Of a stretch of DNA of 64,000 nt, positions 16,271 through 24,838 are shown in pieces. The position numbers were made by a program, and so were the translations under genes. The DNA is from Pontimicrobium aquaticum (GTDB lineage: Bacteria; Bacteroidota; Bacteroidia; Flavobacteriales; Flavobacteriaceae), in contig NZ_SUPL01000001.1 of NCBI RefSeq assembly GCF_005047595.1, positions 558,001-622,000 on the forward strand, in the 5' to 3' direction. Within the stretch, counting starts at the first letter, position 1, and each line of letters starts with the position of its first letter. The notes under the pieces were generated by a model that saw nothing but the letters and a program-made list of their open reading frames with translations, had not been told where the DNA came from and did not search any database.

Positions 16271-17979
16271 TATTCTTCGTCGTCTTCTAACTTAATTAAC
16301 TCAATTGAATTTAATATACGCTCCATGATTTGATCGGCATACACATCGTCTTCTTCCCATACAAGTACTACTTGCTGCAAAAGGTTTTGGGTAGTAAACC
16401 CAAGAATAACGTATTGCCCTTTTACGTTATCTCCATTCTCAGTAACAAAATCACCTGTTCCGTAGGTTTTTAAACCTTCCTGACCATTTGGTGTTATAAA
16501 TTGTTCGCTTCTAGTAATAATATTTGTTACACCACGTTCTTCAAAACTTTTAAGTTGACCTTCAGCAACATTTATTAAGTCTATCTCGTTTTTTTCTTGT
16601 TCGGCGTTTTCTTGATCATGACCTCCAGGAGGTTCTGTTGATGCCATTTTTGTAGAAATAACAAGAATATCAAAATTTGTATTCTTATCTCCAAAGCCAA
16701 ATGCAGCGACTTGCATTTGCTTTTTTAAGTTTTCTGGCAATTCGTTAGGTTTTCGTTCTAACACCTTAGGTGTTGTAATAATAACACCTGGAGCTCCATA
16801 TTCGCTGGTAACCCAATCTTTTTCTTCTAAAAGCTCTAAACTTGAATTTCCAAAAATGGTGTCTTTTATATAGTTGAAACCATAATGCATTCCAAAACCT
16901 ATGTATGTTGCTACTAGAATTAAAACTGAGGCAGCAACAGTAATAGTAATTTTTCTTTTTCGTTTTTTCTCTTCTAATTCTTCTTGATATTTTAAATCGG
17001 CTAAAAGCTCTTCTTCTGTTGGTTCAGGAAGCGCTTCTTTAACATGGTCAATTTCCATGTCAATAGTATCTCTGTCTAATTTGGCTAATTCTATATCTGG
17101 TTTTGACTTTGCAAACTTTACTAAGTCGGCTCGTCTAAGAATTGTGTTTATTTTTTCAATATCCTCTTTGCTCAAGTCTATTTGATTGCCATCTTTAAGC
17201 AAATGAAGCCTCGTTATTAACTCTTCTGTAGTACTCTCTAGAGCATGATCATATACCTTTTCGTCTAGGTATTTTCTAATAATTCCTGTTAATTCAGAAT
17301 AATATTCTTTTAGTTTTTCACTCTTTAGGTAACCTGATTCATCAAGCTGTGCTAGGGCTAACTTTGCACGTTCGTAAGGAGGTAATAAAGCTACTTTTTC
17401 TTCTTCAGTAAGTGGCTTTTCTCTCCAAATAAACCAATAGAGTAAAAATGCTATTACTGCTAAAGTAAAAATTATAATGAGTAAATATAACCACCATTTA
17501 CTTGGGCTTTTATCTACCTCAATAATTGGCTTTATACTATATAGTGGTTGCTGGGTAGTGTCAACTTCTATAGTGTTTACCTCCACTTTTAACGAATCGG
17601 TAAAAAATTCGTAATCGCCAATTAAAACTTTTTGTCTTGGTATGGTATAGGTGCCAGAATCAAACTGTGTTAATCCGTATTTTTTTATTAGTTTAAATCT
17701 ATCTCCTAATTTAGTAGCATCAACTTGATATGATTCTAAAACTTCTAATGGTAAAAATGTTTGTCCTTCAGGAAACACTACTACGCTAGATGTATCTACA
17801 TCTACTTCTATTTCATAAACTAATTCTTGACCTATTTTTATGGTTGTAGAATCAATAGAAGAAGTTATTTTTTGAGCAAAAGAGAACAATGACAAAAGCA
17901 CAAACACAGAAAACAGAAGCCAGTTTCTTCTAAAGTTTCTTTTTGTATTTAAATCAATATTTTGTGTTTCGTGGTTCAT
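16270..17979 (-). CDS. Bat-operon membrane protein, BatD-like with Ig-type N terminus
   Basis: A 569-residue protein placed between the DUF58 gene and batA, as is usual in Bacteroidota. A signal or TM segment lies at about 20-36, then an extracytoplasmic beta-rich domain (ITSSIDSTTIKIGQELVYEI). A TM at about 161-184 precedes a cytoplasmic helical region containing LLPPYERAKLALAQLDESG and a YYSELTGIIRKYLDEK block. Another TM at about 345-367 leads to a C-terminal alpha/beta domain. The first half resembles a short BatD. Function is not established. Confidence 0.75.
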   Translation of the reverse strand: MNHETQNIDLNTKRNFRRNWLLFSVFVLLSLFSFAQKITSSIDSTTIKIGQELVYEIEVDVDTSSVVVFPEGQTFLPLEVLESYQVDATKLGDRFKLIKKYGLTQFDSGTYTIPRQKVLIGDYEFFTDSLKVEVNTIEVDTTQQPLYSIKPIIEVDKSPSKWWLYLLIIIFTLAVIAFLLYWFIWREKPLTEEEKVALLPPYERAKLALAQLDESGYLKSEKLKEYYSELTGIIRKYLDEKVYDHALESTTEELITRLHLLKDGNQIDLSKEDIEKINTILRRADLVKFAKSKPDIELAKLDRDTIDMEIDHVKEALPEPTEEELLADLKYQEELEEKKRKRKITITVAASVLILVATYIGFGMHYGFNYIKDTIFGNSSLELLEEKDWVTSEYGAPGVIITTPKVLERKPNELPENLKKQMQVAAFGFGDKNTNFDILVISTKMASTEPPGGHDQENAEQEKNEIDLINVAEGQLKSFEERGVTNIITRSEQFITPNGQEGLKTYGTGDFVTENGDNVKGQYVILGFTTQNLLQQVVLVWEEDDVYADQIMERILNSIELIKLEDDEE

Positions 17980-17982
17980 TTT

Positions 17983-18849
17983 TTATCCTCTTCTCTTAAA
18001 ATATCCCAATAATTTTTTCACGTAACTTTCGTCTGCACGACAATCTATAACGCCAGCTCCTGATTTATTAAAGCTATCTTTATAATAATCTACCTTATCT
18101 CTATAATATTTACCATAATTAAGGCGTACTTTTTTTGACGAAGTATTTACCAATAGTAATTCGCCTGTTTCCTCGTCTTGCATTTGTACCATTCCAAGAT
18201 TAGGAATACTTTCTTCATGCTTATCATATATTCTAATGCCTGTAACGTCATGTTTTTTAGCAGCAATTTTAAGTGTATGATGGTAATCATCTGCTATAAA
18301 ATCACTTAACACAAAAACAATAGCTTTTTTCTTCATCACGCTAGATAAAAACTTTAAAGCTTCAGCAATATTTGTTTTTTTGCTTTTAGGATGAAACTCA
18401 ATTAACTCACGAATAATACGCAACACGTGTGATTTTCCTTTCTTGGGCGGAATGTATAATTCTACATCATCAGAAAATAAAATTAATCCTATTTTATCGT
18501 TGTTTTGAGTGGCTGAAAAAGCTAAAGTTGCCGCAATTTCTGTAACCACTTCGTTTTTAAACTGCTTAACTGTTCCAAAAAATTCTGATCCTGAAATATC
18601 AACCATCAACACCATAGTAAGTTCTCTTTCTTCTTCAAAAACTTTAATATGAGGTTCATTGGTTCGTGCAGTTACGTTCCAATCTATGTTACGCACATCA
18701 TCTCCATATTGATACTGACGTACTTCACTAAAGGTCATACCTCGCCCTTTGAAAGTAGAATGGTATTCTCCTCCAAAAATATGATCAGACAAACGACGTG
18801 TCTTAATCTCAATTTTTCGAACTTTTTTTAGTAACTCTTTAGTATCCAT
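17983..18849 (-). CDS. DUF58 domain-containing protein
   Basis: A 288-residue protein with the DUF58 hallmark FSEVRQYQYGDDVRNIDWN followed by TARTNEPHIKVFEEER, then a degenerate VWA fold (MVDISGSEFFG; FVLSDFIADD). Members work with MoxR-type ATPases, probably in assembly or activation of VWA proteins. It is cytoplasmic with no membrane segment. It lies downstream of moxR, separated by a 97-bp repeat-like insert, and 3 bp before the next operon gene. Confidence 0.92.
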   Translation of the reverse strand: MDTKELLKKVRKIEIKTRRLSDHIFGGEYHSTFKGRGMTFSEVRQYQYGDDVRNIDWNVTARTNEPHIKVFEEERELTMVLMVDISGSEFFGTVKQFKNEVVTEIAATLAFSATQNNDKIGLILFSDDVELYIPPKKGKSHVLRIIRELIEFHPKSKKTNIAEALKFLSSVMKKKAIVFVLSDFIADDYHHTLKIAAKKHDVTGIRIYDKHEESIPNLGMVQMQDEETGELLLVNTSSKKVRLNYGKYYRDKVDYYKDSFNKSGAGVIDCRADESYVKKLLGYFKRRG

Positions 18850-18858
18850 GTTTTAAGT

Positions 18859-18940
18859 ATGCAGTGTGCAGTCTTCAGTTAGCAGTCAAAAAAATCAGAA
18901 TTCTAGCAAGCATTGCCTACTGAATACTGATTTACTGGTA
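18859..18940. repeat. CAGT-rich intergenic repeat within the moxR-bat operon
   Basis: The moxR-DUF58 gap contains GCAGTGTGCAGTCTTCAGTT then AGCAGTC on one side (18861-18887). On the other side it contains ACTGAATACTGATTTACTGG (18919-18938). The CAGT words on the left face ACTG words on the right, so the transcript could fold. No promoter or gene is evident. Confidence 0.45.
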
Positions 18941-18946
18941 ACTCAT

Positions 18947-19951
18947 TTATGGTACTTCTATTTCATTAACAATTTTATTGATAATGTCTTCTGAGGTCAC
19001 ATTTTCAGCTTCGGCTTCATAAGTAATACCTATTCTGTGACGCAATACATCGTGTACAACTGCACGAACATCTTCTGGAATTACATAGCCACGACGCTTA
19101 ATAAATGCATAACATTTAGCAGCATTAGCTAGGTTAATACTTCCACGAGGTGATGCTCCAAATGAAATAAGTGGTTTTAAATCGGCTAACTTATATTTTT
19201 CAGGATAACGTGTAGCAAACACAATATCTAAGATGTACTTTTCAATTTTTTCGTCCATGTAAACTTCACGAACAGCCTTTTGAGCATTTAATATTTGTTT
19301 AATAGATACTACAGGATTTACTTTCTCGAAACTACCCCTTAAATTCGCTCTAACAATTAATTGCTCTTCATCCATTTTTGGATAGTCAATGACTGTTTTA
19401 AGCATAAAACGATCCACTTGCGCTTCTGGTAGAGGGTAGGTTCCTTCTTGCTCTACTGGGTTTTGAGTTGCCATTACCAAGAAAGGCTTGTCTAAAATAA
19501 ATGTTTCATCTCCAATAGTTACTTGCTTTTCCTGCATGGCTTCTAGTAAAGCCGATTGTACTTTAGCTGGGGCTCTGTTAATTTCATCTGCTAAAACAAA
19601 GTTGGCAAAAATTGGACCTTTTTTAATTGAAAAATCGTTTTCTTTTATATTGTATATCAGGGTTCCAACAACATCTGCTGGCAATAAGTCTGGTGTAAAT
19701 TGTATTCTACTAAATGTACCATCTACTGCTTGCGATAACGTATTAATGGCTAATGTTTTTGCCAACCCTGGAACACCTTCAAGCAAAATGTGCCCTTGAC
19801 CTAGTAAACCAATAAGCAAACGCTCCACCATATGCTTTTGGCCTACAATTACTTTATTCATTTCCATGGTTAGTAAATCAACAAAAGCACTTTCCTTTTC
19901 TATTTTCTCATTAATCGTTTTGATGTCAATTGTACCTGTATCTTCTATCAT
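18947..19951 (-). CDS. MoxR family AAA+ ATPase
   Basis: A 334-residue AAA+ protein of the MoxR clade. Walker A is LLEGVPGLAKTLAIN (about 54-68), Walker B is FVLADEINRAPAKVQ, sensor 1 is in VMATQNPVEQEGTYPLPEAQ, and the C-terminal lid follows with SFGASPRGSINLANAAK. It is thought to act as a chaperone that remodels VWA proteins using ATP. It is the first gene of the bat operon (moxR, DUF58, BatD-like, batA, batB, batC, batD, batE), all on the minus strand. Confidence 0.95.
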   Translation of the reverse strand: MIEDTGTIDIKTINEKIEKESAFVDLLTMEMNKVIVGQKHMVERLLIGLLGQGHILLEGVPGLAKTLAINTLSQAVDGTFSRIQFTPDLLPADVVGTLIYNIKENDFSIKKGPIFANFVLADEINRAPAKVQSALLEAMQEKQVTIGDETFILDKPFLVMATQNPVEQEGTYPLPEAQVDRFMLKTVIDYPKMDEEQLIVRANLRGSFEKVNPVVSIKQILNAQKAVREVYMDEKIEKYILDIVFATRYPEKYKLADLKPLISFGASPRGSINLANAAKCYAFIKRRGYVIPEDVRAVVHDVLRHRIGITYEAEAENVTSEDIINKIVNEIEVP

Positions 19952-20041
19952 TTTGTTATTTTTTTATGCGTGAATATAGCTCGCATTTTTCAACACCGCA
20001 AATTGTTAAAATATTTTGTGTAGTGCTGTTAATAATTGGTT

Positions 20042-20082
20042 AAAAAAAAGAGCATTACTAATTAGCAATGCTCTTTTTTTTA
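20042..20082 (-). terminator. Bidirectional hairpin terminator after the DUF4382 lipoprotein gene
   Basis: AAGAGCATT...AATGCTCTT is a strong stem with A and T runs on both sides. It lies between the minus-strand lipoprotein gene and the moxR start, and probably terminates the lipoprotein transcript. Confidence 0.8.
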
Positions 20083-20098
20083 TCTTTTTTAAAATATA

Positions 20099-20905
20099 CT
20101 ATTCAAAATTAACTGTTTCAATTGTGGTAGTGTTTCCTATAGTTACTTCTATATCTTCAATAACTAATGGGGTAAATCCTGAAGCTTCTTCCGGAGTAAC
20201 TATTATACTGTAAGCACCTTCTTCTAAACCTACTAACATGAAATTTCCATCTTCATTTGTATAGGTAGAAATTGTCTCACCATCTATTTCTGTAGCAACT
20301 TCTACTTGAATTCCTGTTGGTAAAACTTGTCCTGAAATAGTTCCTGTTTTAGCTTCTATAGATCCTCTTATTACTGGTTTTAAAATTATGTTGCTTGAAT
20401 TTCCAGCAACGACTATAGATTCATCAACCACAAAATCTAATAAAAATGTATAACTGATATTTTCTTCTAGTGTTTCATTTACTTTTATTTTTAACCCACT
20501 TTGTTGAGCACTAGGAGTTTTTAGCAAAAAACTTTCACCATCAATTACAACTGTATTGTCATCTCCTAAAACTAATCTTATTTCGTTTAATGTTCCTGAA
20601 GGTATCTGAAAATCATCAACCAATAACACATTAACTCCACCCGTTAATTCTAAAAGATCATAAATTCCAGTATTAATAGGGTTTAGACTTTGCCATCCAT
20701 TTTCATCATTACTATAGTCATTTAATTTTACCTCAACATCTACTACCTCGATGAATACATTATCATAATCTGCTGGGTCATCCATTAATCTTACAGAAAT
20801 ACTTGAAGTCCCATTATTTGTGGAAACTTCATCTTCATTACAACTAAAAGACATTAAAATTAAAAATAGAATAGTTGTTAATTTAAGATTTTTTACTGTT
20901 TTCAT
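20099..20905 (-). CDS. DUF4382 domain-containing lipoprotein
   Basis: A 268-residue protein with a lipoprotein signal (LFLILMSFSCNEDE, lipobox Cys about residue 22). The DUF4382 domain follows (about 35-190), recognisable from ISVRLMDDPADYDNVFIEV and GGVNVLLVDDFQIPSGTLNE. A C-terminal carboxypeptidase-regulatory-like beta domain (about 195-268) contains TYTNEDGNFMLVGLEEGAYS. It is probably surface- or periplasm-exposed. Domain functions are not established. It is monocistronic with its own terminator. Confidence 0.88.
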   Translation of the reverse strand: MKTVKNLKLTTILFLILMSFSCNEDEVSTNNGTSSISVRLMDDPADYDNVFIEVVDVEVKLNDYSNDENGWQSLNPINTGIYDLLELTGGVNVLLVDDFQIPSGTLNEIRLVLGDDNTVVIDGESFLLKTPSAQQSGLKIKVNETLEENISYTFLLDFVVDESIVVAGNSSNIILKPVIRGSIEAKTGTISGQVLPTGIQVEVATEIDGETISTYTNEDGNFMLVGLEEGAYSIIVTPEEASGFTPLVIEDIEVTIGNTTTIETVNFE

Positions 20906-21086
20906 ATTTAAGTTTTTGGGTTATACAATAATTACGAATAACTTTAAGCTCTGGATGTTTTTAATGCTATATAGATTTTAAAACACTATAAACAATGATA
21001 CAATAATTATAAAGTAATAAGTATTTTTATATACGAATTACAAAAAAACAACCATTAACTGACTAGAATTTAAATAACTGTACTAA

Positions 21087-21845
21087 ATGAATCAAAACAA
21101 AACAGCTTTAATCACAGGAGCAACTAGTGGAATTGGAAAAGCAACAGCCTATGAATTTGCCAAACATGGCATACGATTAATTTTATGTGGAAGACGTCAA
21201 GAGCGTTTAAACATCATACAAACTGCTTTATCAAAACAAACCGATGTCATCACTTTAAATTTTGATGTTAGAGATAAAACAGAGGTTTTTAAAGCCATAG
21301 AATCGCTTCCAGAACCTTTTAAGCACATAGATATTTTAATAAACAACGCAGGAAATGCTCATGGCTTAGATCCTATTCAAGATGGGAAATTGGAGGATTG
21401 GGATGCCATGATAGATATAAACGTAAAAGGGTTGTTGTACGTGAGCAAAGCAGTCATTCCGAAAATGACTAAAAGACAATCTGGACATATCATTAACATA
21501 GGTTCTTCGGCTGGAAAAGAAGTTTATCCAAAAGGAAATGTGTATTGCGCTAGCAAACATGCTGTTATTGCCATTACTGATGGTATGCGTATTGATTTGA
21601 ATCCGTTTGACATTAAAGTTTCTGCCATTAATCCTGGGTTGGTTGAAACCGAATTCTCGCAAGTTAGATTTAAAGGTAATGCCTTGGCTGACAATGTATA
21701 TAAAGGATATAAGGCTTTACAACCTGAAGACATTGCAGACATCATTTATTTTACAGTTACAAGACCTCAACATGTCAACCTTGCCGATATATTAGTATTC
21801 CCAACGGCACAGGCTAATAGTGTGACCGTGAAGAAAAATCTTTAA
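21087..21845 (+). CDS. Short-chain dehydrogenase/reductase, YdfG-like
   Basis: A 252-residue classical SDR. The NAD(P)-binding motif is ITGATSGIGKA (TGxxxGIG, about 9-19), with NNAG at about 88-91. The catalytic Ser-Tyr-Lys are in INIGSSAGKEVYPKGNVYCA followed by SKHA (YxxxK). The PG motif is in INPGLVETEFS. CGRRQERL after beta-2 suggests NADP preference. The overall pattern matches the YdfG/3-hydroxy acid dehydrogenase branch. Thirty-five bp separate it from the AlbA_2 gene, with a REP-like repeat between. Confidence 0.92.
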   Translation: MNQNKTALITGATSGIGKATAYEFAKHGIRLILCGRRQERLNIIQTALSKQTDVITLNFDVRDKTEVFKAIESLPEPFKHIDILINNAGNAHGLDPIQDGKLEDWDAMIDINVKGLLYVSKAVIPKMTKRQSGHIINIGSSAGKEVYPKGNVYCASKHAVIAITDGMRIDLNPFDIKVSAINPGLVETEFSQVRFKGNALADNVYKGYKALQPEDIADIIYFTVTRPQHVNLADILVFPTAQANSVTVKKNL

Positions 21846-21850
21846 CTTAA

Positions 21851-21877
21851 AAGATTCCTGCTTTCGCAGGAAATGAT
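21851..21877 (-). repeat. Solitary REP-like repeat, family A
   Basis: On the minus strand it starts ATCATTTCCTGCGAAAGCAG and ends GAATCTT. The ends match the arms around the GIY-YIG gene (GTCATTYC...GGAATCT), with an inner CCTGC/GCAGG stem. It fills the SDR-AlbA_2 gap. Confidence 0.65.
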
Positions 21878-21880
21878 GTT

Positions 21881-23014
21881 ATGATTAATAAACGCTTACT
21901 TATTAAAAACCTATTAGCTCACAACGATGAGAATAGTTTTTATGATAAAAAGCGAAAAATTGACATTGGTCAAAAAGAAGGGAAAGCCAAATTTTTAAAA
22001 CACATTTGCGCGCTTTCTAATAGCAATCCAAAAAACAACTCGTACATCGTTATTGGAGTTGAAGATGAAGACAACAAGATTGTTGGTGTTGATTTTTTTG
22101 ATGACAGCAAAATTCAAAACCTCATCAATGCATATCTTGCTAATCCACCCATAGTGCAATATGAAAACATTCCATTTCCTCATCTGCCTGACGATAAAGT
22201 AGTTGGTTTGGTAACTATTAGACCAATAAATGAAATTACATCCTTGCGCAAAAACATATGGAAGTATTATGGTGGTTCTGTGTTTTTTAGAGATGGCAGT
22301 ATGAGTATGCCTAAGGTATTTGATATTGAACTTACAGACACTAATTCTGAGATTGTTACTGCTATAGAAAATCATGCTCAGAATAATATTGAACATACTC
22401 TAGATGGTGTGTTTGACTTTCTGCAAAAACGAAAAGATTATAATCCACAATACAAAGTGTTTAAAGAATACTTTGTTATGTGTTGGGCTGGACAAAAAAA
22501 AGAAGTGAAAGACGAAGTGTTCTATTCAAGAGTAGATATTGAGTTAATTAATGAACAAGTGCGTTTGTTTTTTTCAACGTTAGACGAGGTCTCCATTGAA
22601 TACAACGAGGATTCCTTTAAAATAATTGAATATGTGAACTTAGGGTTACAAGGAACAAACAAATACTTTCAGTTAGAAGAAACGATTATCAGCTTTCAAG
22701 AAAGTGCCAACTACACGATTGACACGCAATTACTTTTCGAGCCTCCACAATATGATAAAAAAGTATTGCATCATATTTACAATTCTAACAATGCACTTCT
22801 AAAAAACATTCAAATTGGGACATCACTTAATAAACAGCAAGAATTGGATTTAAAAAATCTTCCTGTGACCTATTTAATTTGTTATTTCAATGGGTTTGAA
22901 GATGCCATTACTAAACTAGAAGAGGCAAAATCATATTTAAGAAAGCACAGTGTTGAAGTCTATAAATTGTATAAAGAAGCTGTTCGTGTGTTAAGAAAAG
23001 TAAAGTATAATTAA
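21881..23014 (+). CDS. AlbA_2 (Schlafen-type) domain protein
   Basis: A 377-residue protein. Residues about 15-130 match the AlbA_2 fold: ENSFYDKKRKIDIGQKEGKA, then FLKHICALSNSN and YIVIGVEDEDNKIVGVDFFD. The C-terminal two-thirds is helical and unassigned. The domain occurs in ATP-binding and transcription-linked proteins and in some RNA nucleases. The usual first-strand xESxxxE motif is only loosely present here, so enzymatic activity is uncertain. It follows the SDR gene and ends at a terminator. Confidence 0.75.
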   Translation: MINKRLLIKNLLAHNDENSFYDKKRKIDIGQKEGKAKFLKHICALSNSNPKNNSYIVIGVEDEDNKIVGVDFFDDSKIQNLINAYLANPPIVQYENIPFPHLPDDKVVGLVTIRPINEITSLRKNIWKYYGGSVFFRDGSMSMPKVFDIELTDTNSEIVTAIENHAQNNIEHTLDGVFDFLQKRKDYNPQYKVFKEYFVMCWAGQKKEVKDEVFYSRVDIELINEQVRLFFSTLDEVSIEYNEDSFKIIEYVNLGLQGTNKYFQLEETIISFQESANYTIDTQLLFEPPQYDKKVLHHIYNSNNALLKNIQIGTSLNKQQELDLKNLPVTYLICYFNGFEDAITKLEEAKSYLRKHSVEVYKLYKEAVRVLRKVKYN

Positions 23015-23043
23015 AAAAGCCACAACAAAATGATGTGGCTTTT
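23015..23043 (+). terminator. Rho-independent terminator after the AlbA_2 gene
   Basis: AAAGCCACA...TGTGGCTTT with flanking A and T runs starts directly after the stop codon. It also faces the convergent aldehyde dehydrogenase gene and may serve both. Confidence 0.85.
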
Positions 23044-23064
23044 ACTATATATCTCTAAATACTT

Positions 23065-24618
23065 TTAAAGGTCAAACTTTATCCCTTGAGCTAAAGGCAA
23101 TTCATCAGAATAATTAATGGTGTTTGTTTGTCTTCTCATATAAATCTTCCATGCATCACTTCCAGACTCTCGTCCGCCACCTGTTTCTTTTTCGCCTCCA
23201 AAAGCACCTCCAATTTCGGCTCCTGAAGTTCCAATGTTAACATTGGCTATTCCACAATCTGAACCAGCATACGATAAGAATTTCTCAGCTTCTTTCATTT
23301 CGTTAGTCATAATTGCTGACGATAACCCTTGAGCTACACCATTTTGTAATTCGATAGCGTTTTCAACATCACCAGAATATTTCATTAAGTATAAAATTGG
23401 TGCAAAGGTTTCGTGCTGTACAATTTCGTAGTGGTTCTCGGCTTCAATAATCGCTGGTTTTACGTAGCATCCGCTTTCGTAACCTTCGCCTTCCAACACG
23501 CCACCTTCAACCAGTACATTTCCGCCTTCGGCTTTTGCTTTTTCAATAGCAGCTAAATACATGTTTACAGCATCGTGGTCAATTAATGGCCCAATGTGGT
23601 TCTTTTCATCTAAAGGGTTTCCAATAGTTAATTGTTTATACGCTCCAACAATAGCATCGCGAACTTTGTCGTAAACCGATTCGTGAATAATCAGTCGTCT
23701 TGTCGATGTACAACGTTGTCCACAAGTTCCAACTGCTCCAAAAACAGCACCAGGAACGACTACTTTTAAATCTGCTGTAGGTGTAATAATAATCGCATTA
23801 TTTCCACCTAACTCTAATAAAGATTTTCCAAAACGTTCGGCAACTGTCTTACCAACAATGCGTCCCATACGTGTAGAACCTGTTGCAGACACTAAAGGAA
23901 TTCTAGAGTCTGTTGTCATGAATTCTCCAACTTTATAATCTCCATTAATGATGCAAGAAATTCCTTCTGGCAAGTTGTTATCTCTTAATACTTCTGCAAT
24001 TATATTTTGACAAGCAATCGAGCAAATTGGTGCTTTTTCAGAGGCTTTCCAAACACAAACATCTCCACAAATCCAAGCTAAAGCAGTATTCCAAGACCAA
24101 ACTGCTACTGGAAAGTTAAACGCCGAAATAATGCCAACCACACCTATTGGATGCCATTGCTCACGCATGACGTGACCTGGACGTTCCGACGGTATGGTTT
24201 GTCCATTTAATTGACGTGATAAACCTACTGCAAAGTCACAGATGTCAATCATTTCTTGAACCTCTCCATAACCTTCTTGCAACGATTTGCCCATTTCGTA
24301 AGACACTAACTTACCTAAAGGTTCTTTTAAGTCTCTTAATTTATTTCCAAACTGACGTACAATTTCGCCACGTTGTGGTGCAGGCACATCTCTCCAGGTT
24401 TTAAAAGCAGCGGTAGCTACATCCATCACTTTATCGTAATCTGCTCTTGTAGTAGTTTTTACTTTTCCTATTAATTTTCCATCCACTGGAGAATAACTTT
24501 CAATAATCTCTCCATTTGAAAAATTATTGGATCCTGTAGATGTTCCTTCATTTATATCTTTTATCCCTAATTGACTAAGTGCTTCTTGTATTCCAAAATC
24601 AGTTGCTACTGCTTCCAT
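23065..24618 (-). CDS. ALDH7-type aldehyde dehydrogenase (aminoadipate-semialdehyde dehydrogenase-like)
   Basis: A 517-residue NAD-dependent dehydrogenase of the ALDH7/antiquitin family, which oxidises alpha-aminoadipic semialdehyde in lysine catabolism and other aldehydes. Visible features: IISAFNFPVAVWSWN (the ALDH7 substitute for the PWNFP region), KASEKAP, ATGSTRMG (GxTxxG), the general base Glu in LLELGGNNA, and the catalytic Cys in GTCGQRCTSTRR. Full length. Single gene, convergent with the AlbA_2 gene. Confidence 0.92.
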   Translation of the reverse strand: MEAVATDFGIQEALSQLGIKDINEGTSTGSNNFSNGEIIESYSPVDGKLIGKVKTTTRADYDKVMDVATAAFKTWRDVPAPQRGEIVRQFGNKLRDLKEPLGKLVSYEMGKSLQEGYGEVQEMIDICDFAVGLSRQLNGQTIPSERPGHVMREQWHPIGVVGIISAFNFPVAVWSWNTALAWICGDVCVWKASEKAPICSIACQNIIAEVLRDNNLPEGISCIINGDYKVGEFMTTDSRIPLVSATGSTRMGRIVGKTVAERFGKSLLELGGNNAIIITPTADLKVVVPGAVFGAVGTCGQRCTSTRRLIIHESVYDKVRDAIVGAYKQLTIGNPLDEKNHIGPLIDHDAVNMYLAAIEKAKAEGGNVLVEGGVLEGEGYESGCYVKPAIIEAENHYEIVQHETFAPILYLMKYSGDVENAIELQNGVAQGLSSAIMTNEMKEAEKFLSYAGSDCGIANVNIGTSGAEIGGAFGGEKETGGGRESGSDAWKIYMRRQTNTINYSDELPLAQGIKFDL

Positions 24619-24671
24619 TCTATACGTGTTTTTTTGATTTATTAATTTGATGCGAAGATACTAATTTATTA

Positions 24672-24679
24672 TATTTTTG
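24672..24679 (+). promoter_or_regulatory. Promoter of the alpha-2-macroglobulin gene
   Basis: TATTTTTG fits TAnnTTTG and is preceded at 24646-24649 by TTTG with a 22-bp gap, close to the Bacteroidota -33/-7 layout. It would give a 5' leader of about 150 nt. Confidence 0.55.
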
Positions 24680-24767
24680 TAGTTGTGTAATCACGTTAAG
24701 ATTTTGGGCTATAATTGATTTTAATACTTATTTAACATTATTAAAAAGTCTAAACATATTAAATCTT

Positions 24768-24798
24768 GCGTAAGTATTTAACAAGAGATTACTTACGC
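24768..24798 (+). promoter_or_regulatory. Leader hairpin upstream of the alpha-2-macroglobulin gene
   Basis: GCGTAAGTA (24768-24776) and TACTTACGC (24790-24798) form a perfect 9-bp inverted repeat with a 13-nt loop. It is followed by TCTTTT, 40 bp before the ATG. It could be an attenuator, a protein operator or a stabilising 5' structure. Confidence 0.5.
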
Positions 24799-24838
24799 TC
24801 TTTTAACAACATCGTTCACTTAAATACTTTTTACAATT

